Positions 9,083-18,424 are shown, counted from the first letter of the stretch. The stretch: DNA of 64,000 nucleotides from Alteromonas marina (GCF_000808575.1 NZ_JWLW01000023.1:124001-188000); one strand, 5' to 3'. A program made the numbers and translations. Notes: generated by a model not told the origin, from the letters alone.

Positions 9083-9667
9083 TTATTGAGTAAACGTAAC
9101 TGAAAACGTTACGGGTACTGTTGTTGTTATGCTCTTAAGCCCTGCAATTTTTTGAAGTGCAGCTACGCCTTCAGCAAGTCCAAAAGACTCTGCTTTAATT
9201 AACGTTGGTGACGTGGTTGATACGGTAAGCGTATCGTCGTTTACTTTACTTGCTTTAACAGCAAATGACGTAGGAACGGCTTTTCCGTGCAACATCAAAA
9301 TACCGTCTACCTTCCCGTTAACAACTTGGCCCGATTTCAGGTTCATCATCGACTCAGGCAAGTTGGCCTCAAATGTCGCTTGTGCAAACTTGGCCACGTT
9401 GAACAGCATCTCTTGCATTCGCTTGTTGCGAATATCAATGGCTGTATTCACTGACGATAAGTCAACCGCCACGTTAAGTTTGCCACCGTCAGACAGCGTA
9501 CCATCAAAGCTATCAAACTTATGTACTTCGGTGACTTGTGCATTCTTCGTCGATAAGAAGTGTAGTGCACTTGTTTCGCCGTCTATTGACCAATCGGCTG
9601 CGGCGGGAAATGCTAGCCCACATGCGAGCAATGCTGCAGACAACGTGCGAATACGTGTAGTCATCAT
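9083..9667 (-). CDS. YceI family periplasmic protein
   Basis: A 194-residue precursor with a signal peptide (MMTTRIRTLSAALLACGLAFPAAA), then the YceI pattern WSIDGETSALHFLSTK ... VHKFDSFDGTL ... VDLSSVNTAIDIRNKRMQEMLFNV. YceI proteins form a lipocalin-like barrel that binds isoprenoid lipids such as polyprenyl or ubiquinone-type molecules; the ligand here is unknown. AGGAG lies 6 nt before the first of two adjacent ATGs. A candidate promoter with an inverted repeat lies upstream (9721-9761). It is transcribed alone, converging on opgH across a shared terminator. Confidence 0.92.
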   Translation of the reverse strand: MMTTRIRTLSAALLACGLAFPAAADWSIDGETSALHFLSTKNAQVTEVHKFDSFDGTLSDGGKLNVAVDLSSVNTAIDIRNKRMQEMLFNVAKFAQATFEANLPESMMNLKSGQVVNGKVDGILMLHGKAVPTSFAVKASKVNDDTLTVSTTSPTLIKAESFGLAEGVAALQKIAGLKSITTTVPVTFSVTFTQ

Positions 9668-9720
9668 AGGTTACTCCTTTTACTTTTTGGTTCCATCTGG
9701 CTTGATTTAACCACTACCAG

Positions 9721-9761
9721 AGTAATGTGGCCCAGCAACATTACTACGCTATTATACGTAG
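9721..9761 (-). promoter_or_regulatory. Candidate yceI promoter with overlapping inverted repeats
   Basis: The minus strand carries TATAAT at 9756-9751 with only a weak -35 (TTAGCG about 17 nt upstream). Two perfect inverted repeats sit on it: AGTAATGT-N9-ACATTACT (9721-9745), covering the expected start point, and CTACG-N8-CGTAG (9744-9761), enclosing the -10. The layout suggests an operator for a dimeric repressor, but I cannot name the regulator, and no U tract is present to make it a terminator of cysQ. Confidence 0.4.
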
Positions 9762-9794
9762 GTTAACACGCTGCGCTAAGTAAATTATTACGCG

Positions 9795-10640
9795 CTAGTG
9801 CTGATGTGGGTTTACGAAGTCATCATACTGGACTACATCTTGCCATGGCACCCTTTGATCGCCCATTACCACAAAATCTGGGTTCTCTAGCGAATGACGC
9901 TGATTGTAGGTAAGAGGTTCGAAGTTAGCGGCGGCAATACTCCCACCCGCTTCAGAGACAATGCATTGCGATGCGCCAGTGTCCCATTCGCCGGTAATAC
10001 CGATGCGCATAAATACATCAGCTTTTCCTTCGGCAATAAAGCAGGCTTTCAGGGAACAGCTTCCCAATGGAAGCGTTTGGTATACGCGCTTGGCGCACAT
10101 TCTGCTAAGCACTTTTTCTCTCGACTGACGACGGCTTATTGCAATCATCACCACACTATTTTTAGGGTCGTCTAGCTTGCGTACGCTTATTGGGTGATCG
10201 CCATCAGGTGATGACTTAAACGCGCCTTTGCCTTTCTGGGCATAATATAACGACTGCCCTGGCGGCCAAAAGATAACGCCTATTGTCGGCTCATTGTTCT
10301 CAATTAGCGCAATGTTTACTGCGAAATCACCGCTTCTGGCGATGAACTCTTGGGTTCCGTCGATGGGATCGATTAACCAGTATCGAGGCCAATGCTTTCG
10401 CTCTTCTAGACTTGCGTGTTTGTTTTCCTCTGAGAGGATTGGGATATCAGGTGTCGCAGCTTGTAAGCGCTTGTTGATGATATCGTTTGCCAAATAATCT
10501 GCGCTGGTAACGGGAGACTCATCGTCTTTTTGATAAGCGTCAAACTCCCCTTTATCGTATACGTCTAATACGGCTTCACCGGCTTCGATGGCAATTTCTT
10601 TCGCAAGTTCTAGTAGGTCGGCATGGGCGTCATCGGGCAT
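9795..10640 (-). CDS. cysQ: 3'(2'),5'-bisphosphate nucleotidase CysQ
   Basis: A 281-residue member of the inositol-monophosphatase superfamily. Metal-binding motifs are SEEN (Glu71) and DPIDGTQEF (Asp91, Asp94, Gly95, Thr96), with WDTGASQCIVSEAGG further on. CysQ removes the 3' phosphate of 3'-phosphoadenosine 5'-phosphate, a by-product of sulfate assimilation that inhibits sulfotransferases and RNases. It starts 3 nt after the nudE stop codon, so the two form an operon. Slightly longer than the E. coli protein (246), mainly in the N-terminus and in surface loops. Confidence 0.93.
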   Translation of the reverse strand: MPDDAHADLLELAKEIAIEAGEAVLDVYDKGEFDAYQKDDESPVTSADYLANDIINKRLQAATPDIPILSEENKHASLEERKHWPRYWLIDPIDGTQEFIARSGDFAVNIALIENNEPTIGVIFWPPGQSLYYAQKGKGAFKSSPDGDHPISVRKLDDPKNSVVMIAISRRQSREKVLSRMCAKRVYQTLPLGSCSLKACFIAEGKADVFMRIGITGEWDTGASQCIVSEAGGSIAAANFEPLTYNQRHSLENPDFVVMGDQRVPWQDVVQYDDFVNPHQH

Positions 10641-10643
10641 TGT

Positions 10644-11207
10644 TTATTGTTCCTTAAACCACTTTTGAGCTAAAAACAGCGCGGCTATGCAGCGGGCTTC
10701 AACAAAGTCTTCTCTTGCAAGTAAAGCATCTGCTTCATCTAAAGGCCAGTGAATCACCTCAAGAGGCTCAGGTTCGTCGCCTTCAAGCTGCTTAGGGTAC
10801 AAGTCGCGGGCCAAAACAATGGTCATATTGGCGTTAAAGAAAGTGGGCGCCATGCTGACCTTATGAAGCTCCACAAGATCATTGGCCGCGAAGCCTGCCT
10901 CTTCTTGTAGTTCGCGATTAGCCGCTTCAATGGCAGTTTCGCCAGGGTCTATTAAACCTTTTGGAAAGCCTAGTTGATACGAATGTGTGCCGGCAGCATA
11001 TTCGCGAATTAACACCATGGTGTTTTCATCAAGCATGGGCACTATCATTACCGCGCCCCTGTTTCCGCCAGCCATCCGCTCGAATTCACGGGTGGCGCCG
11101 TTTGAAAACTCAAGGTCTAAGCGCTCTACCCTAAAGAGTTTGCTTTGCGCAACGATTTCACGAGAATGAATTTGTGGTAACGGTTTGTTCGGATCAATTT
11201 TTGGCAT
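10644..11207 (-). CDS. nudE: ADP compounds hydrolase NudE
   Basis: A 187-residue Nudix hydrolase with a perfect Nudix box from Gly84 to Phe106 (G-x5-E-x7-REL-x-EE-x-G-F). Length and the opening MPKIDPNKPLPQIHSREIV match E. coli NudE (186), which cleaves ADP-ribose, Ap3A and NADH-type dinucleotides. Together with cysQ it forms a nucleotide clean-up pair. It is divergent from yrfG, as in the nudE/yrfG neighbourhood of enterobacteria, though igaA is absent between them here. Confidence 0.93.
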   Translation of the reverse strand: MPKIDPNKPLPQIHSREIVAQSKLFRVERLDLEFSNGATREFERMAGGNRGAVMIVPMLDENTMVLIREYAAGTHSYQLGFPKGLIDPGETAIEAANRELQEEAGFAANDLVELHKVSMAPTFFNANMTIVLARDLYPKQLEGDEPEPLEVIHWPLDEADALLAREDFVEARCIAALFLAQKWFKEQ

Positions 11208-11278
11208 GTCTATCGCTACAACTTTGTTATCATACTTGTATACAATTTCTTAGCTTACTTCATTATAAGGAAAATCGC

Positions 11279-11992
11279 TTGCCCTTTCTGCCCTGGAATG
11301 AAATAGAAACTGTACTGCTAGATATGGACGGTACCTTGTTAGACCTTCATTACGACAACCAGTTCTGGCTACATCATTTGCCAAAACGATTGGCGGAAAT
11401 AAGGGGAGTATCAGAGGCGCAGAGTCAACGTGAAATGACTGCGCGATATGAGTCAGTATTCGGGCAAATTCAATGGTATTGCTTAGATTACTGGGCTGAA
11501 TCTCTCGAAATGGACTTAGAAAATGAGTTTATGCCGCTGAAGCGTGAGCTGGCACATTTGCTCGCCCTTCGTGACGATACAATTCCGTTCCTTGATGCGC
11601 TTCATGACTCAGGCAGGCAGGTGGTATTAGTGACCAATGCGCACCCAAACAGTTTGGCGCTAAAGATAGAGCATACCCAGCTCGACGCACATATCGACAA
11701 CCTCATCTCTACCCATGAGTTCGGCGTAACCAAAGAGTCTCAGCTTTTGTGGGAGCGACTACAAAAGAGAGTACAGTTTGATAATAGCCGCACCTTGTTT
11801 GTCGATGACTCACTGCCAATTCTAAATGCGGCAAAGACATACGGTATTAAACACTTACTTGCTGTCGATAACCCTGATAGTACCTTGCCAAATCGCAATA
11901 TTAGTGAGTTTCCAGCGGTGCGCGATTACCGTTTAATGCTAGAAGATATTAAGCAGAACCCTGTTGGGACTGTTTCGAAAGGACGTTTTTAA
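11279..11992 (+). CDS. yrfG: GMP/IMP nucleotidase YrfG (HAD family)
   Basis: A 237-residue HAD hydrolase. Motif I is DMDGTLLD near residue 14, motif II is VLVTNA, and the last motif is LFVDDSLPIL. YrfG of E. coli dephosphorylates purine 5'-nucleotides, mainly GMP and IMP. I chose the TTG at 11279 because AAGGA lies 7 nt before it and LPFLPWNEIETVLLDMDGTLL then aligns with the family start; earlier in-frame starts would run into the nudE promoter region. The start is therefore moderately certain and the identity strong. Confidence 0.9.
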   Translation: MPFLPWNEIETVLLDMDGTLLDLHYDNQFWLHHLPKRLAEIRGVSEAQSQREMTARYESVFGQIQWYCLDYWAESLEMDLENEFMPLKRELAHLLALRDDTIPFLDALHDSGRQVVLVTNAHPNSLALKIEHTQLDAHIDNLISTHEFGVTKESQLLWERLQKRVQFDNSRTLFVDDSLPILNAAKTYGIKHLLAVDNPDSTLPNRNISEFPAVRDYRLMLEDIKQNPVGTVSKGRF

Positions 11993-12005
11993 AGGACGAA
12001 AGCAC

Positions 12006-12551
12006 ATGGTGTCTGACACAATTTATGTAGGGTCGCTGAATCCAGTAAAAATTAATGCTGCGCTTAATACACTCTCTGACACACTAGAGCACGATTTTGA
12101 CGCTCAGGGTATGGCTGTACCAAGCGGTGTGCCTGACCAGCCAATGAATGAAGATGAAACGCGCTTGGGTGCCATTAATCGTGTGAAGGCCATGCTGGCT
12201 CATCATCAAGGCGGACTCACAGATGCATGGTATGTGGCAATTGAAGGGGGCGTGGATGTATTTGAAGATGGCCCCGCTACTTTTGCCTATGTGGCGATAT
12301 ACCATGAAGGTCACTGGTCGGTAACGCGAAGTGCAAGCTTGCCTCTTCCTGTAAGCGTATATCAGGCGCTACAGCGTGGCGAAGAACTTGGGCCGGTTAT
12401 GGACAAGCTCTTTGATACGGTAAACATAAAGCAAAAAGGGGGGGCTATTGGTTTGCTTACTCTTAATCACGCCTCGCGACAAAGTGTTTATGAAGTGGCG
12501 TTAACGCTTGCTATGGCAAAGTTCCATTTCCCCGACTTATACACTGACTAG
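12006..12551 (+). CDS. yjjX: Inosine/xanthosine triphosphatase YjjX
   Basis: A 181-residue DUF84 protein. The opening YVGSLNPVKINAALNTL, the motif GVPDQPMNEDETRLGAINRV and AIEGGVD are the family signatures. YjjX hydrolyses non-canonical ITP and XTP, keeping deaminated purines out of nucleic acids. AAAGGA lies 9 nt before the ATG at 12006, which follows yrfG by 13 nt, so the two purine-salvage and repair genes are probably cotranscribed. Slightly longer than E. coli YjjX (about 170). Confidence 0.9.
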   Translation: MVSDTIYVGSLNPVKINAALNTLSDTLEHDFDAQGMAVPSGVPDQPMNEDETRLGAINRVKAMLAHHQGGLTDAWYVAIEGGVDVFEDGPATFAYVAIYHEGHWSVTRSASLPLPVSVYQALQRGEELGPVMDKLFDTVNIKQKGGAIGLLTLNHASRQSVYEVALTLAMAKFHFPDLYTD

Positions 12552-12832
12552 TGTTGAAACTCTTGTGCTGTACAACAAGGCACATTACACCGTTAATCAA
12601 ACAGAGTGCCGCAAAGGGTATCCTGACTTAGGAAAAATGATAAGGCGATCGCAACGGTCGCCCTGAAATCTTTACTTCGATAGGTAATCTTTTCTGAACC
12701 CTTTCTGACACTTTCCATTACTTAGGCTTTAAGTTATGCCTATGTTATTGAAAATATGTTGAAAAATATTTTTTGACACCTTGGCTTTTTAGTTGCACCT
12801 CCTTCAGACCAAACGGAATAAGGAGAGTGACA

Positions 12833-14221
12833 ATGAGTGAGACAATCAATACCTACAACCCTGCTACAGGTGAAAAGATCGATCATTATCATTTGATGTC
12901 AGCCGAGGACGCCGAGCAAGCAGTTACCCGTTCACAAGAAGCCTATTTGAACTGGCGCCGTACGTCATTTGAGACCCGCGCTGATTTATTTAATAACCTT
13001 GCAAACCTGATGGAAGAGCGAATTGACGATCTCGCCAGCCTGATGACACGGGAAATGGGTAAGGTTACCGCGCAAGGAAAGCAAGAAGTGCAGCTATGCG
13101 CTGAAATATGCCGATATACGGCCGAGCACGGCGCTTCAATTTTGGAAGACGAACATCGCATTTTCGAAGGTGGTCGAGCAATCATTACGTACCAGCCCAT
13201 TGGCGTTATTCTCGGCATCCAACCGTGGAATTTTCCGTTGTACCAAGTTATTCGTTACAGCGCCTCAAACATAATGGCGGGTAACACCACGGTACTGAAA
13301 CATGCAAAAAACGTGTTTGGTATGGCGCAAGCCATTCAGCAAATGTACGAAGATGCTGGCTTTCCTAAAAATGTTTACCAGTCACTGCTAATTGATGGCA
13401 GCACGGCAAGTGACTTAATCAAGCACAAATACGTTCGCGGCGTTACTTTTACCGGGAGTGACGAAGTAGGTAAAGAAGTCGCGAAGGAAGCTGCAAGCTT
13501 GTCTAAGAAAACCGTAATGGAGCTTGGTAGTAACGACGCCTTTTTGGTGTTAGAGGATGCTGACATCGACCATGCTGTAGAAATGTGTATCCAAGGACGG
13601 GTTATTAATAACGGTGAAACCTGTGTGGCGGCTAAACGCTTTGTTATTGTGGATAGCGTCTATGAAGAGTTCCGAGACAAATTTGTGGCGCAGTGTAAAA
13701 AGCTAAAAGTTGGCGACCCCACAAACGAAAATACGGATTTGGGCCCAATGGCGAGAGAAGACTTGCGCGATGAACTTCATGAGCAAGTGAAAAAGTCGCT
13801 AGAAAACGGCGCTACGCTGTCTCTCGGTGGGGAAATCCCAGATTCTGACGGTTACTTCTATCCAGTAACTGTGCTTGAAAATGTATCGCCTGGCATGCCC
13901 GCTTACGACGATGAGTTATTTGGTCCTGTTGCGTCATTAATCCGCGCTCGTGACGACAAGCAGGCAATGGAAGTCGCAAACGACTCACGCTATGGTTTAG
14001 GCGGCGGCATTTTTAGTACAGATACGGACAAAGCTATTGCACTGGCGAAAGATGAATTTGACACAGGAATGGTAAACATCAATGGCTATTCACTCGCTCA
14101 GCCAAACCTGCCTTTCGGTGGTGTTAAAGACAGTGGCTATGGTCGGGAACACGGTGGTTATGGTATGCGCGAATTTGTGAATATCAAAACTATTATGGTA
14201 GCTGAAAGTGCTACTGAGTAA
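12833..14221 (+). CDS. sad: Succinate-semialdehyde dehydrogenase, Sad (YneI) type
   Basis: A 462-residue aldehyde dehydrogenase, exactly the length of E. coli Sad. Catalytic residues are Asn133 (PWNF), Glu230 (MELGSND) and Cys264 (NNGETC). The stretch DLRDELHEQVKKSLENGATL closely resembles Sad. The enzyme oxidises succinate semialdehyde, and probably related short aldehydes, to the acid with NAD(P). AAGGAGAG precedes ATG 12833, which is preferred over an in-frame upstream ATG. It is monocistronic with its own terminator, and no GABA transaminase lies next to it, so substrate choice is inferred from similarity only. Confidence 0.88.
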   Translation: MSETINTYNPATGEKIDHYHLMSAEDAEQAVTRSQEAYLNWRRTSFETRADLFNNLANLMEERIDDLASLMTREMGKVTAQGKQEVQLCAEICRYTAEHGASILEDEHRIFEGGRAIITYQPIGVILGIQPWNFPLYQVIRYSASNIMAGNTTVLKHAKNVFGMAQAIQQMYEDAGFPKNVYQSLLIDGSTASDLIKHKYVRGVTFTGSDEVGKEVAKEAASLSKKTVMELGSNDAFLVLEDADIDHAVEMCIQGRVINNGETCVAAKRFVIVDSVYEEFRDKFVAQCKKLKVGDPTNENTDLGPMAREDLRDELHEQVKKSLENGATLSLGGEIPDSDGYFYPVTVLENVSPGMPAYDDELFGPVASLIRARDDKQAMEVANDSRYGLGGGIFSTDTDKAIALAKDEFDTGMVNINGYSLAQPNLPFGGVKDSGYGREHGGYGMREFVNIKTIMVAESATE

Positions 14222-14251
14222 TCACTAGATATTTCTCATCAATGTTTTGAA

Positions 14252-14279
14252 ACGGGCACATGCGACGTGCCCGTTTTTT
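14252..14279 (+). terminator. Rho-independent terminator of the sad gene
   Basis: An 8-bp stem ACGGGCAC / GTGCCCGT with a 7-nt loop is followed by six T (14274-14279), 30 nt after the stop codon. Confidence 0.92.
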
Positions 14280-14400
14280 ATTTCCTCGTTTTACTATCAA
14301 CACGCTGTTTGACGCGACTCAGTTTCCCTGAATATTTTTACGCCACCGTTCGGTCTTTTATCTTGATGTGAAGGTATAAAAAGATAAGGAACGGTTTAGG

Positions 14401-15501
14401 ATGATGGCGATGAAAGTCTTACACAGGCAATTAAGTTTTATAAGCAAGGGCACAGGGCAAAAGGTGCACTTAAAGAAACAAGGTAAACTAAGCACCGCGT
14501 GGGTGAGCCTGCTTTCAACGACGTCTATTTTCTTGTTCTCGGCAATAGCGCCAGCCTCTTCGGGGCCTTTTACACAAGCATCGTCTCCATCATTACCTCA
14601 ACCGTCGATTTCAGAAGGAAGTGCCGGTGAAAGTAAGGCATTTATGGCCTGCCAGAATGTGTCTGTTCAAGTGCTAGGTTCAGGGGGACCGGAATTGGAT
14701 GACGGAAGAACCTCGAGCGCCTATTTGGTCTGGGTAGATAACAAAGCACGTGTTTTGGTAGATGCTGGCAGCGGCAGCAGTGTTCAGTTCGGCGCTGCCG
14801 GTGCGTCATTTGAGTCGCTTGATGCGATTTTGCTTTCTCACCTACATACTGATCACAGTGCCGATTTGCCGAGTTTTGTGAAAGGTGGGTATTTCACTAA
14901 TCGCGAGAAAAATTTATGGGTAATAGGGCCCGATGGTAATGACGCTATGCCCTCGACCAATGCTCATGTCTCATCGCTAGTTGGCGAGGAAAGCGCGTTT
15001 AAATATCTATCTTCTTACACGATTCATGGCCAAGAAGATTACACAATATCGGCAAAAAGCGTTGCAGACGCCACATTAGAGAAACCTTTTGAATACGATG
15101 TGAATAATGGCATTAGTGTTGAAGCGATGTCGGTAAATCACGGGCCTATACCCACACTTGCGTGGAAAATTAAGGCTAACGGATGTGTAGCGGTATTTTC
15201 TGGTGATACTAATGATGAACAGGGAAACCTTGCTCGCTTCGCTAAAAACGCTGACCTTTTAGTACTGCACAACGCAATTGACGATAACGCGGGGCGCGTT
15301 GCGAAGAACCTGCATATGACACCGACACAAATAATCGATATCGCCGCGAAATCTAAAGCAAAACGCATTTTGCTATCTCATATTATGAAGCGCAGCGAGC
15401 CGGGTCTAGATGCGCTTACGGAGGCTATCACGGTTGTGGCTGAGGGGCGTGCCTATGCTGCGCAAGAATTGATGAATATCACGCTTTTTGATGAGAACTA
15501 G
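14401..15501 (+). CDS. Exported metallo-beta-lactamase-fold hydrolase
   Basis: A 366-residue protein with a basic N-terminus and a hydrophobic segment (WVSLLSTTSIFLFSAIAPASS, about 34-54) that acts as a long signal peptide or anchor. The MBL fold begins near residue 86 with VQVLGSGGPELDDGRTSSAYLV; the metal motif HLHTDH is at 147-152, then NHGP, FSGDTN and ILLSHIM. This is the RNase Z/arylsulfatase-like branch, but export argues against an RNA substrate. Start choice is uncertain (14401, 14404 or 14410; AGGA is better spaced for 14410). The substrate is unknown. It converges on the DUF945 gene with a shared terminator. Confidence 0.8.
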   Translation: MMAMKVLHRQLSFISKGTGQKVHLKKQGKLSTAWVSLLSTTSIFLFSAIAPASSGPFTQASSPSLPQPSISEGSAGESKAFMACQNVSVQVLGSGGPELDDGRTSSAYLVWVDNKARVLVDAGSGSSVQFGAAGASFESLDAILLSHLHTDHSADLPSFVKGGYFTNREKNLWVIGPDGNDAMPSTNAHVSSLVGEESAFKYLSSYTIHGQEDYTISAKSVADATLEKPFEYDVNNGISVEAMSVNHGPIPTLAWKIKANGCVAVFSGDTNDEQGNLARFAKNADLLVLHNAIDDNAGRVAKNLHMTPTQIIDIAAKSKAKRILLSHIMKRSEPGLDALTEAITVVAEGRAYAAQELMNITLFDEN

Positions 15502-15590
15502 GTTACGTTTTAAGGAGAAACCTAAGACTCGTCAGTCTAGTCCAAGGGGCTTTAGTTGGCGGGGTTGAACGTGGGAAAGATGAAGTAATA

Positions 15591-15621
15591 AAAAATGCAG
15601 AGCGTTAGGCTCTGCATTTTT
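15591..15621. terminator. Bidirectional terminator
   Basis: A 13-bp perfect inverted repeat (AAAAATGCAGAGC / GCTCTGCATTTTT) with a 5-nt loop carries A and T tracts at its two ends. It can stop both the plus-strand MBL gene and the minus-strand gsp/DUF945 transcript. Confidence 0.9.
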
Positions 15622-15676
15622 AGTTCTGGCTAAGGATTACCAGTATTTGGCGTTTTTTGAATGATTTCCCGGCAAT

Positions 15677-17110
15677 CTATTGCGGAGCAAAAGGCAATGG
15701 AATAGGCGTACCATTTACACTGGCTTTGCCGTCTTTAAGTTCCAGTTTTGTCTCGTAACCCGTCTCTGTTTCTTTTATCAAGCCTTGCTGGGCAAAGGTG
15801 CTTAATATCATTGGTGTTTGCTGCTCTACTGCGGCTTCAAGTTCTTCTGCCGTCATGTTTTGTGCTTGGGGTGTTGCCATTAATTGCCCCATCATGTAAC
15901 CAGACGCAACGCTTTGCGCAAAGGCTTTGTCGGCCGTTATCTGTGCATCAGCCAGTAAATGGGTTATCCAGTAAGCCACATCTTCCATTGTGCCCGGCAT
16001 CTCATCAATGCCAACTAGCTTAGTGTTCGCGTGTGCATTAAACGAACCCTCGGGCAATGTTGCTTTAAGCTTCGTTATGTTAAGTTCAGGCTCCGCTTTT
16101 AGTTGGGTAAGCAGATTCGCCTCAATAAATTCCATCATCTTGGCCGGCACTTCTTCTGAAGGGATCATTAGAGATGTGTTGCTAAAGTCTTGATAAGCCT
16201 TAATGAAGTCTACGTCTAAGTTTTTTAGGGCAACGCCTAAAACCATATCAGACGCCTCTAACTCCGGCCCTGCCACCTTTTCAATGGCGTACTCCACATA
16301 AACATTCGCTGTATTGCTGCCTTCATCAATTTCAGTGTCTGTAATTAGCGCAATATTGTCTAGCTGTACTGTTTCTCCTGCTTCAAGACCGGTAATTTCC
16401 ATAGTTTCGATAAGTGCTTTAACTTTCGATTCAAAGAGTTCGCCTTTAAACGCTTCCATCATGCTGCCATCATAGGTCACATCCATAGAGAGGTTAGACA
16501 TCTTCATCGACACGGCATCGGCATTTATGCTCAGTGATTCACCCGATGAGGTATAAAAGGTCTGGTCGCCCTCAGGAACAGCTTTACCGGCATAACCTGA
16601 GAAAAGCAGCGTAAAACCTTCTTCCTCGTCGGTTGCGCTAAGGGCCGGAATTACATCTTCGTAGCTTAAATTGCCAAGCAGGCCAACAACGCCTTCATTG
16701 GTATATATTGGCTGTTGACCGTCCCATTGAACGTATTCTCTTAATTCATCCCCATCAACAAATACCGTGTAGTGAACGCGACCTAACCCAACACCGTCAC
16801 CGAAGTAAACAGGGCCGTGATGGGCAACCAGCGTAGCAGTTATGCTAGGGTTTTCTTCTAGTGGCATTTCAGATTGGTCGACATTTTGCGCATTCAAAAG
16901 TGCTTGGAAATCGATAGCCAGTTTGACTTCTGCTTTCGTTGAGAACCAGCCTTTGTCGTACGAAAGGACTTCGGCTGAATACACAGCCTGTTCGTTAATT
17001 TCGTTTACTGCAGCGTTAACATTTTCTTGAACGCTAGTACCAATAAAATAGGGGGCAACGCCAAGTGCAACTAAAGTCACACCAGCGCCAGCTAAAAGAG
17101 GTTTGTTCAT
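15677..17110 (-). CDS. DUF945 family protein (YdgA-like)
   Basis: A 477-residue protein with one N-terminal membrane segment (LLAGAGVTLVALGVAPYFIG) and a large periplasmic part: LSYDKGWFSTKAEVKLAI near residue 50 and many Val/Leu-rich beta strands, typical of DUF945/YdgA (502 residues in E. coli). Function is unknown; the family may be an inner-membrane-anchored periplasmic protein. It follows gspN by 73 nt on the same strand, so it could share the gsp transcript, but nothing shows a role in secretion. The protein is acidic and Met-rich near the C-terminus. Confidence 0.85.
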   Translation of the reverse strand: MNKPLLAGAGVTLVALGVAPYFIGTSVQENVNAAVNEINEQAVYSAEVLSYDKGWFSTKAEVKLAIDFQALLNAQNVDQSEMPLEENPSITATLVAHHGPVYFGDGVGLGRVHYTVFVDGDELREYVQWDGQQPIYTNEGVVGLLGNLSYEDVIPALSATDEEEGFTLLFSGYAGKAVPEGDQTFYTSSGESLSINADAVSMKMSNLSMDVTYDGSMMEAFKGELFESKVKALIETMEITGLEAGETVQLDNIALITDTEIDEGSNTANVYVEYAIEKVAGPELEASDMVLGVALKNLDVDFIKAYQDFSNTSLMIPSEEVPAKMMEFIEANLLTQLKAEPELNITKLKATLPEGSFNAHANTKLVGIDEMPGTMEDVAYWITHLLADAQITADKAFAQSVASGYMMGQLMATPQAQNMTAEELEAAVEQQTPMILSTFAQQGLIKETETGYETKLELKDGKASVNGTPIPLPFAPQ

Positions 17111-17183
17111 TGTACAATCCTTTGTTTAGAAATAATCCAGTTATATTAGGTCAAGGCCGTAATAGGCTTTCGGTCTAGACGAG

Positions 17184-17948
17184 TTAGGTTCGAGGAATTT
17201 GAAACCCAATGTAGCCGCTACTATCCGGCGTACCAAACAAGCGTGCAGCCTGATGGACTTCTTGCGGTAAGCTGTTATCAGGTTTGAATTTACCACTTAC
17301 TCGAATATTTTTCATCGTAGTAGGGATAACCGCATCCATAGATAGGCTTAGTAAGTTTGGCTCGCTTACTAGTATTCCAATGTCATCGCCCTCACAACGC
17401 AACTTCGCTGAGTAGGTGCCAAAATCGATAGGGCCTTGAGTACCAGCAACCGTTGCGTTTAGCCAATCGCCCGTGCCGTCTAATGATTGGCACGTTGGGC
17501 CGAACGTCAAATCATTCAGCGACACTTTAAAGCGTCCGCCTGCGTTTACAGGTAAGGGTAAGCGAACTTGTGCAAGCACTCTATCTACAGGCAGGTACAG
17601 CGTAAAGTTCTCGGTATTAATTGTCTCTTGGCTGAAAAGCCCGGTAGTGATAGGACCTTCAAAAGCAATATCATTTTTATCGCGAATATTTCCTGCTTTT
17701 AGGTCTAATTTGATATTCCCTATCAACATGTGTAACGGGCTTAACTCCCACTTTACGTTATTGATAGGCAGCTCATTAACCACCACCATTTGGGCCTTAC
17801 CTGAAAACAGAGTGCCGCTAACACCGCTAACGGCTACAGTGCTTGGTAATGCAATGCGGCCAATAACGTGAACAGCAGGCATGTAGGCAATGGCAAACAA
17901 TAAGAAGGCAATAATGCCGCCTATACTCCAACTAACTTTCGACTTCAT
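17184..17948 (-). CDS. gspN: Type II secretion system protein N
   Basis: A 254-residue bitopic protein: one N-terminal membrane helix (GGIIAFLLFAIAYMPAVHVI), then a periplasmic beta-rich domain with the GspN patterns GVSGTLFSGKAQ and VKWELSPLHML. GspN is an accessory component present in only some type II systems. Its start overlaps the gspM stop (ATGA), showing coupling. It is the last recognised gsp gene of the operon. Confidence 0.92.
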   Translation of the reverse strand: MKSKVSWSIGGIIAFLLFAIAYMPAVHVIGRIALPSTVAVSGVSGTLFSGKAQMVVVNELPINNVKWELSPLHMLIGNIKLDLKAGNIRDKNDIAFEGPITTGLFSQETINTENFTLYLPVDRVLAQVRLPLPVNAGGRFKVSLNDLTFGPTCQSLDGTGDWLNATVAGTQGPIDFGTYSAKLRCEGDDIGILVSEPNLLSLSMDAVIPTTMKNIRVSGKFKPDNSLPQEVHQAARLFGTPDSSGYIGFQIPRT

Positions 17949-18424
17949 GCTTTACCTAATTGTAATCGGCGAATTTTGATATAGCCTGGCGCATCGGCCT
18001 CGGCAATATCCGCTTGAAGAATAATTACGCCCATATCTTCCATGGCTTTGAGCCATTCTAAAACACTGTTAAACGGCGCTTGATCAACCCACACCTGCAG
18101 CTCGTCGCCCTGTGGCTGCATCCGAGAAATAGCAATATCATGCTGAGCAGTAGTACGGTTTACCGCCTGCGGTAACGAGCCTGAGAACGTTCGTTTACCC
18201 CCGCTACTGCGGCGCAATTGCTGTGCTCTTGCCGCACTGTCTTTTACCCAAACCAACAAGGATTGCTGATTGTCGAGAAGCTGTTTTTGTTTATCTAAAG
18301 CAGCATTAAGCGGCGACCATACCGCAAAATAAAATAGCGCAATTATTAATAGCACAGCTGAAACCAGTACTAACTTTTGTTCGCGCTCGGTCAGCGCTTT
18401 ATACTTTTCTAAGAGTGCATTCAT
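17945..18424 (-). CDS. gspM: Type II secretion system protein M
   Basis: A 159-residue inner-membrane protein of the assembly platform. A short cytoplasmic tail (EKYKALTEREQKL) is followed by the membrane helix VLVSAVLLIIALFYFAVW and the conserved WSPLNAALDKQKQLL coiled segment; the C-terminal part forms a ferredoxin-like periplasmic domain. GspM binds GspL and GspC. It overlaps gspL and gspN by 4 nt on either side. Confidence 0.93.
   Translation of the reverse strand: MNALLEKYKALTEREQKLVLVSAVLLIIALFYFAVWSPLNAALDKQKQLLDNQQSLLVWVKDSAARAQQLRRSSGGKRTFSGSLPQAVNRTTAQHDIAISRMQPQGDELQVWVDQAPFNSVLEWLKAMEDMGVIILQADIAEADAPGYIKIRRLQLGKA

Noticed and set aside
9213-9710. 165-codon plus-strand frame
   Set aside because: It lies almost wholly antisense to yceI, has no family features or ribosome-binding site, and yceI is clearly the real gene.
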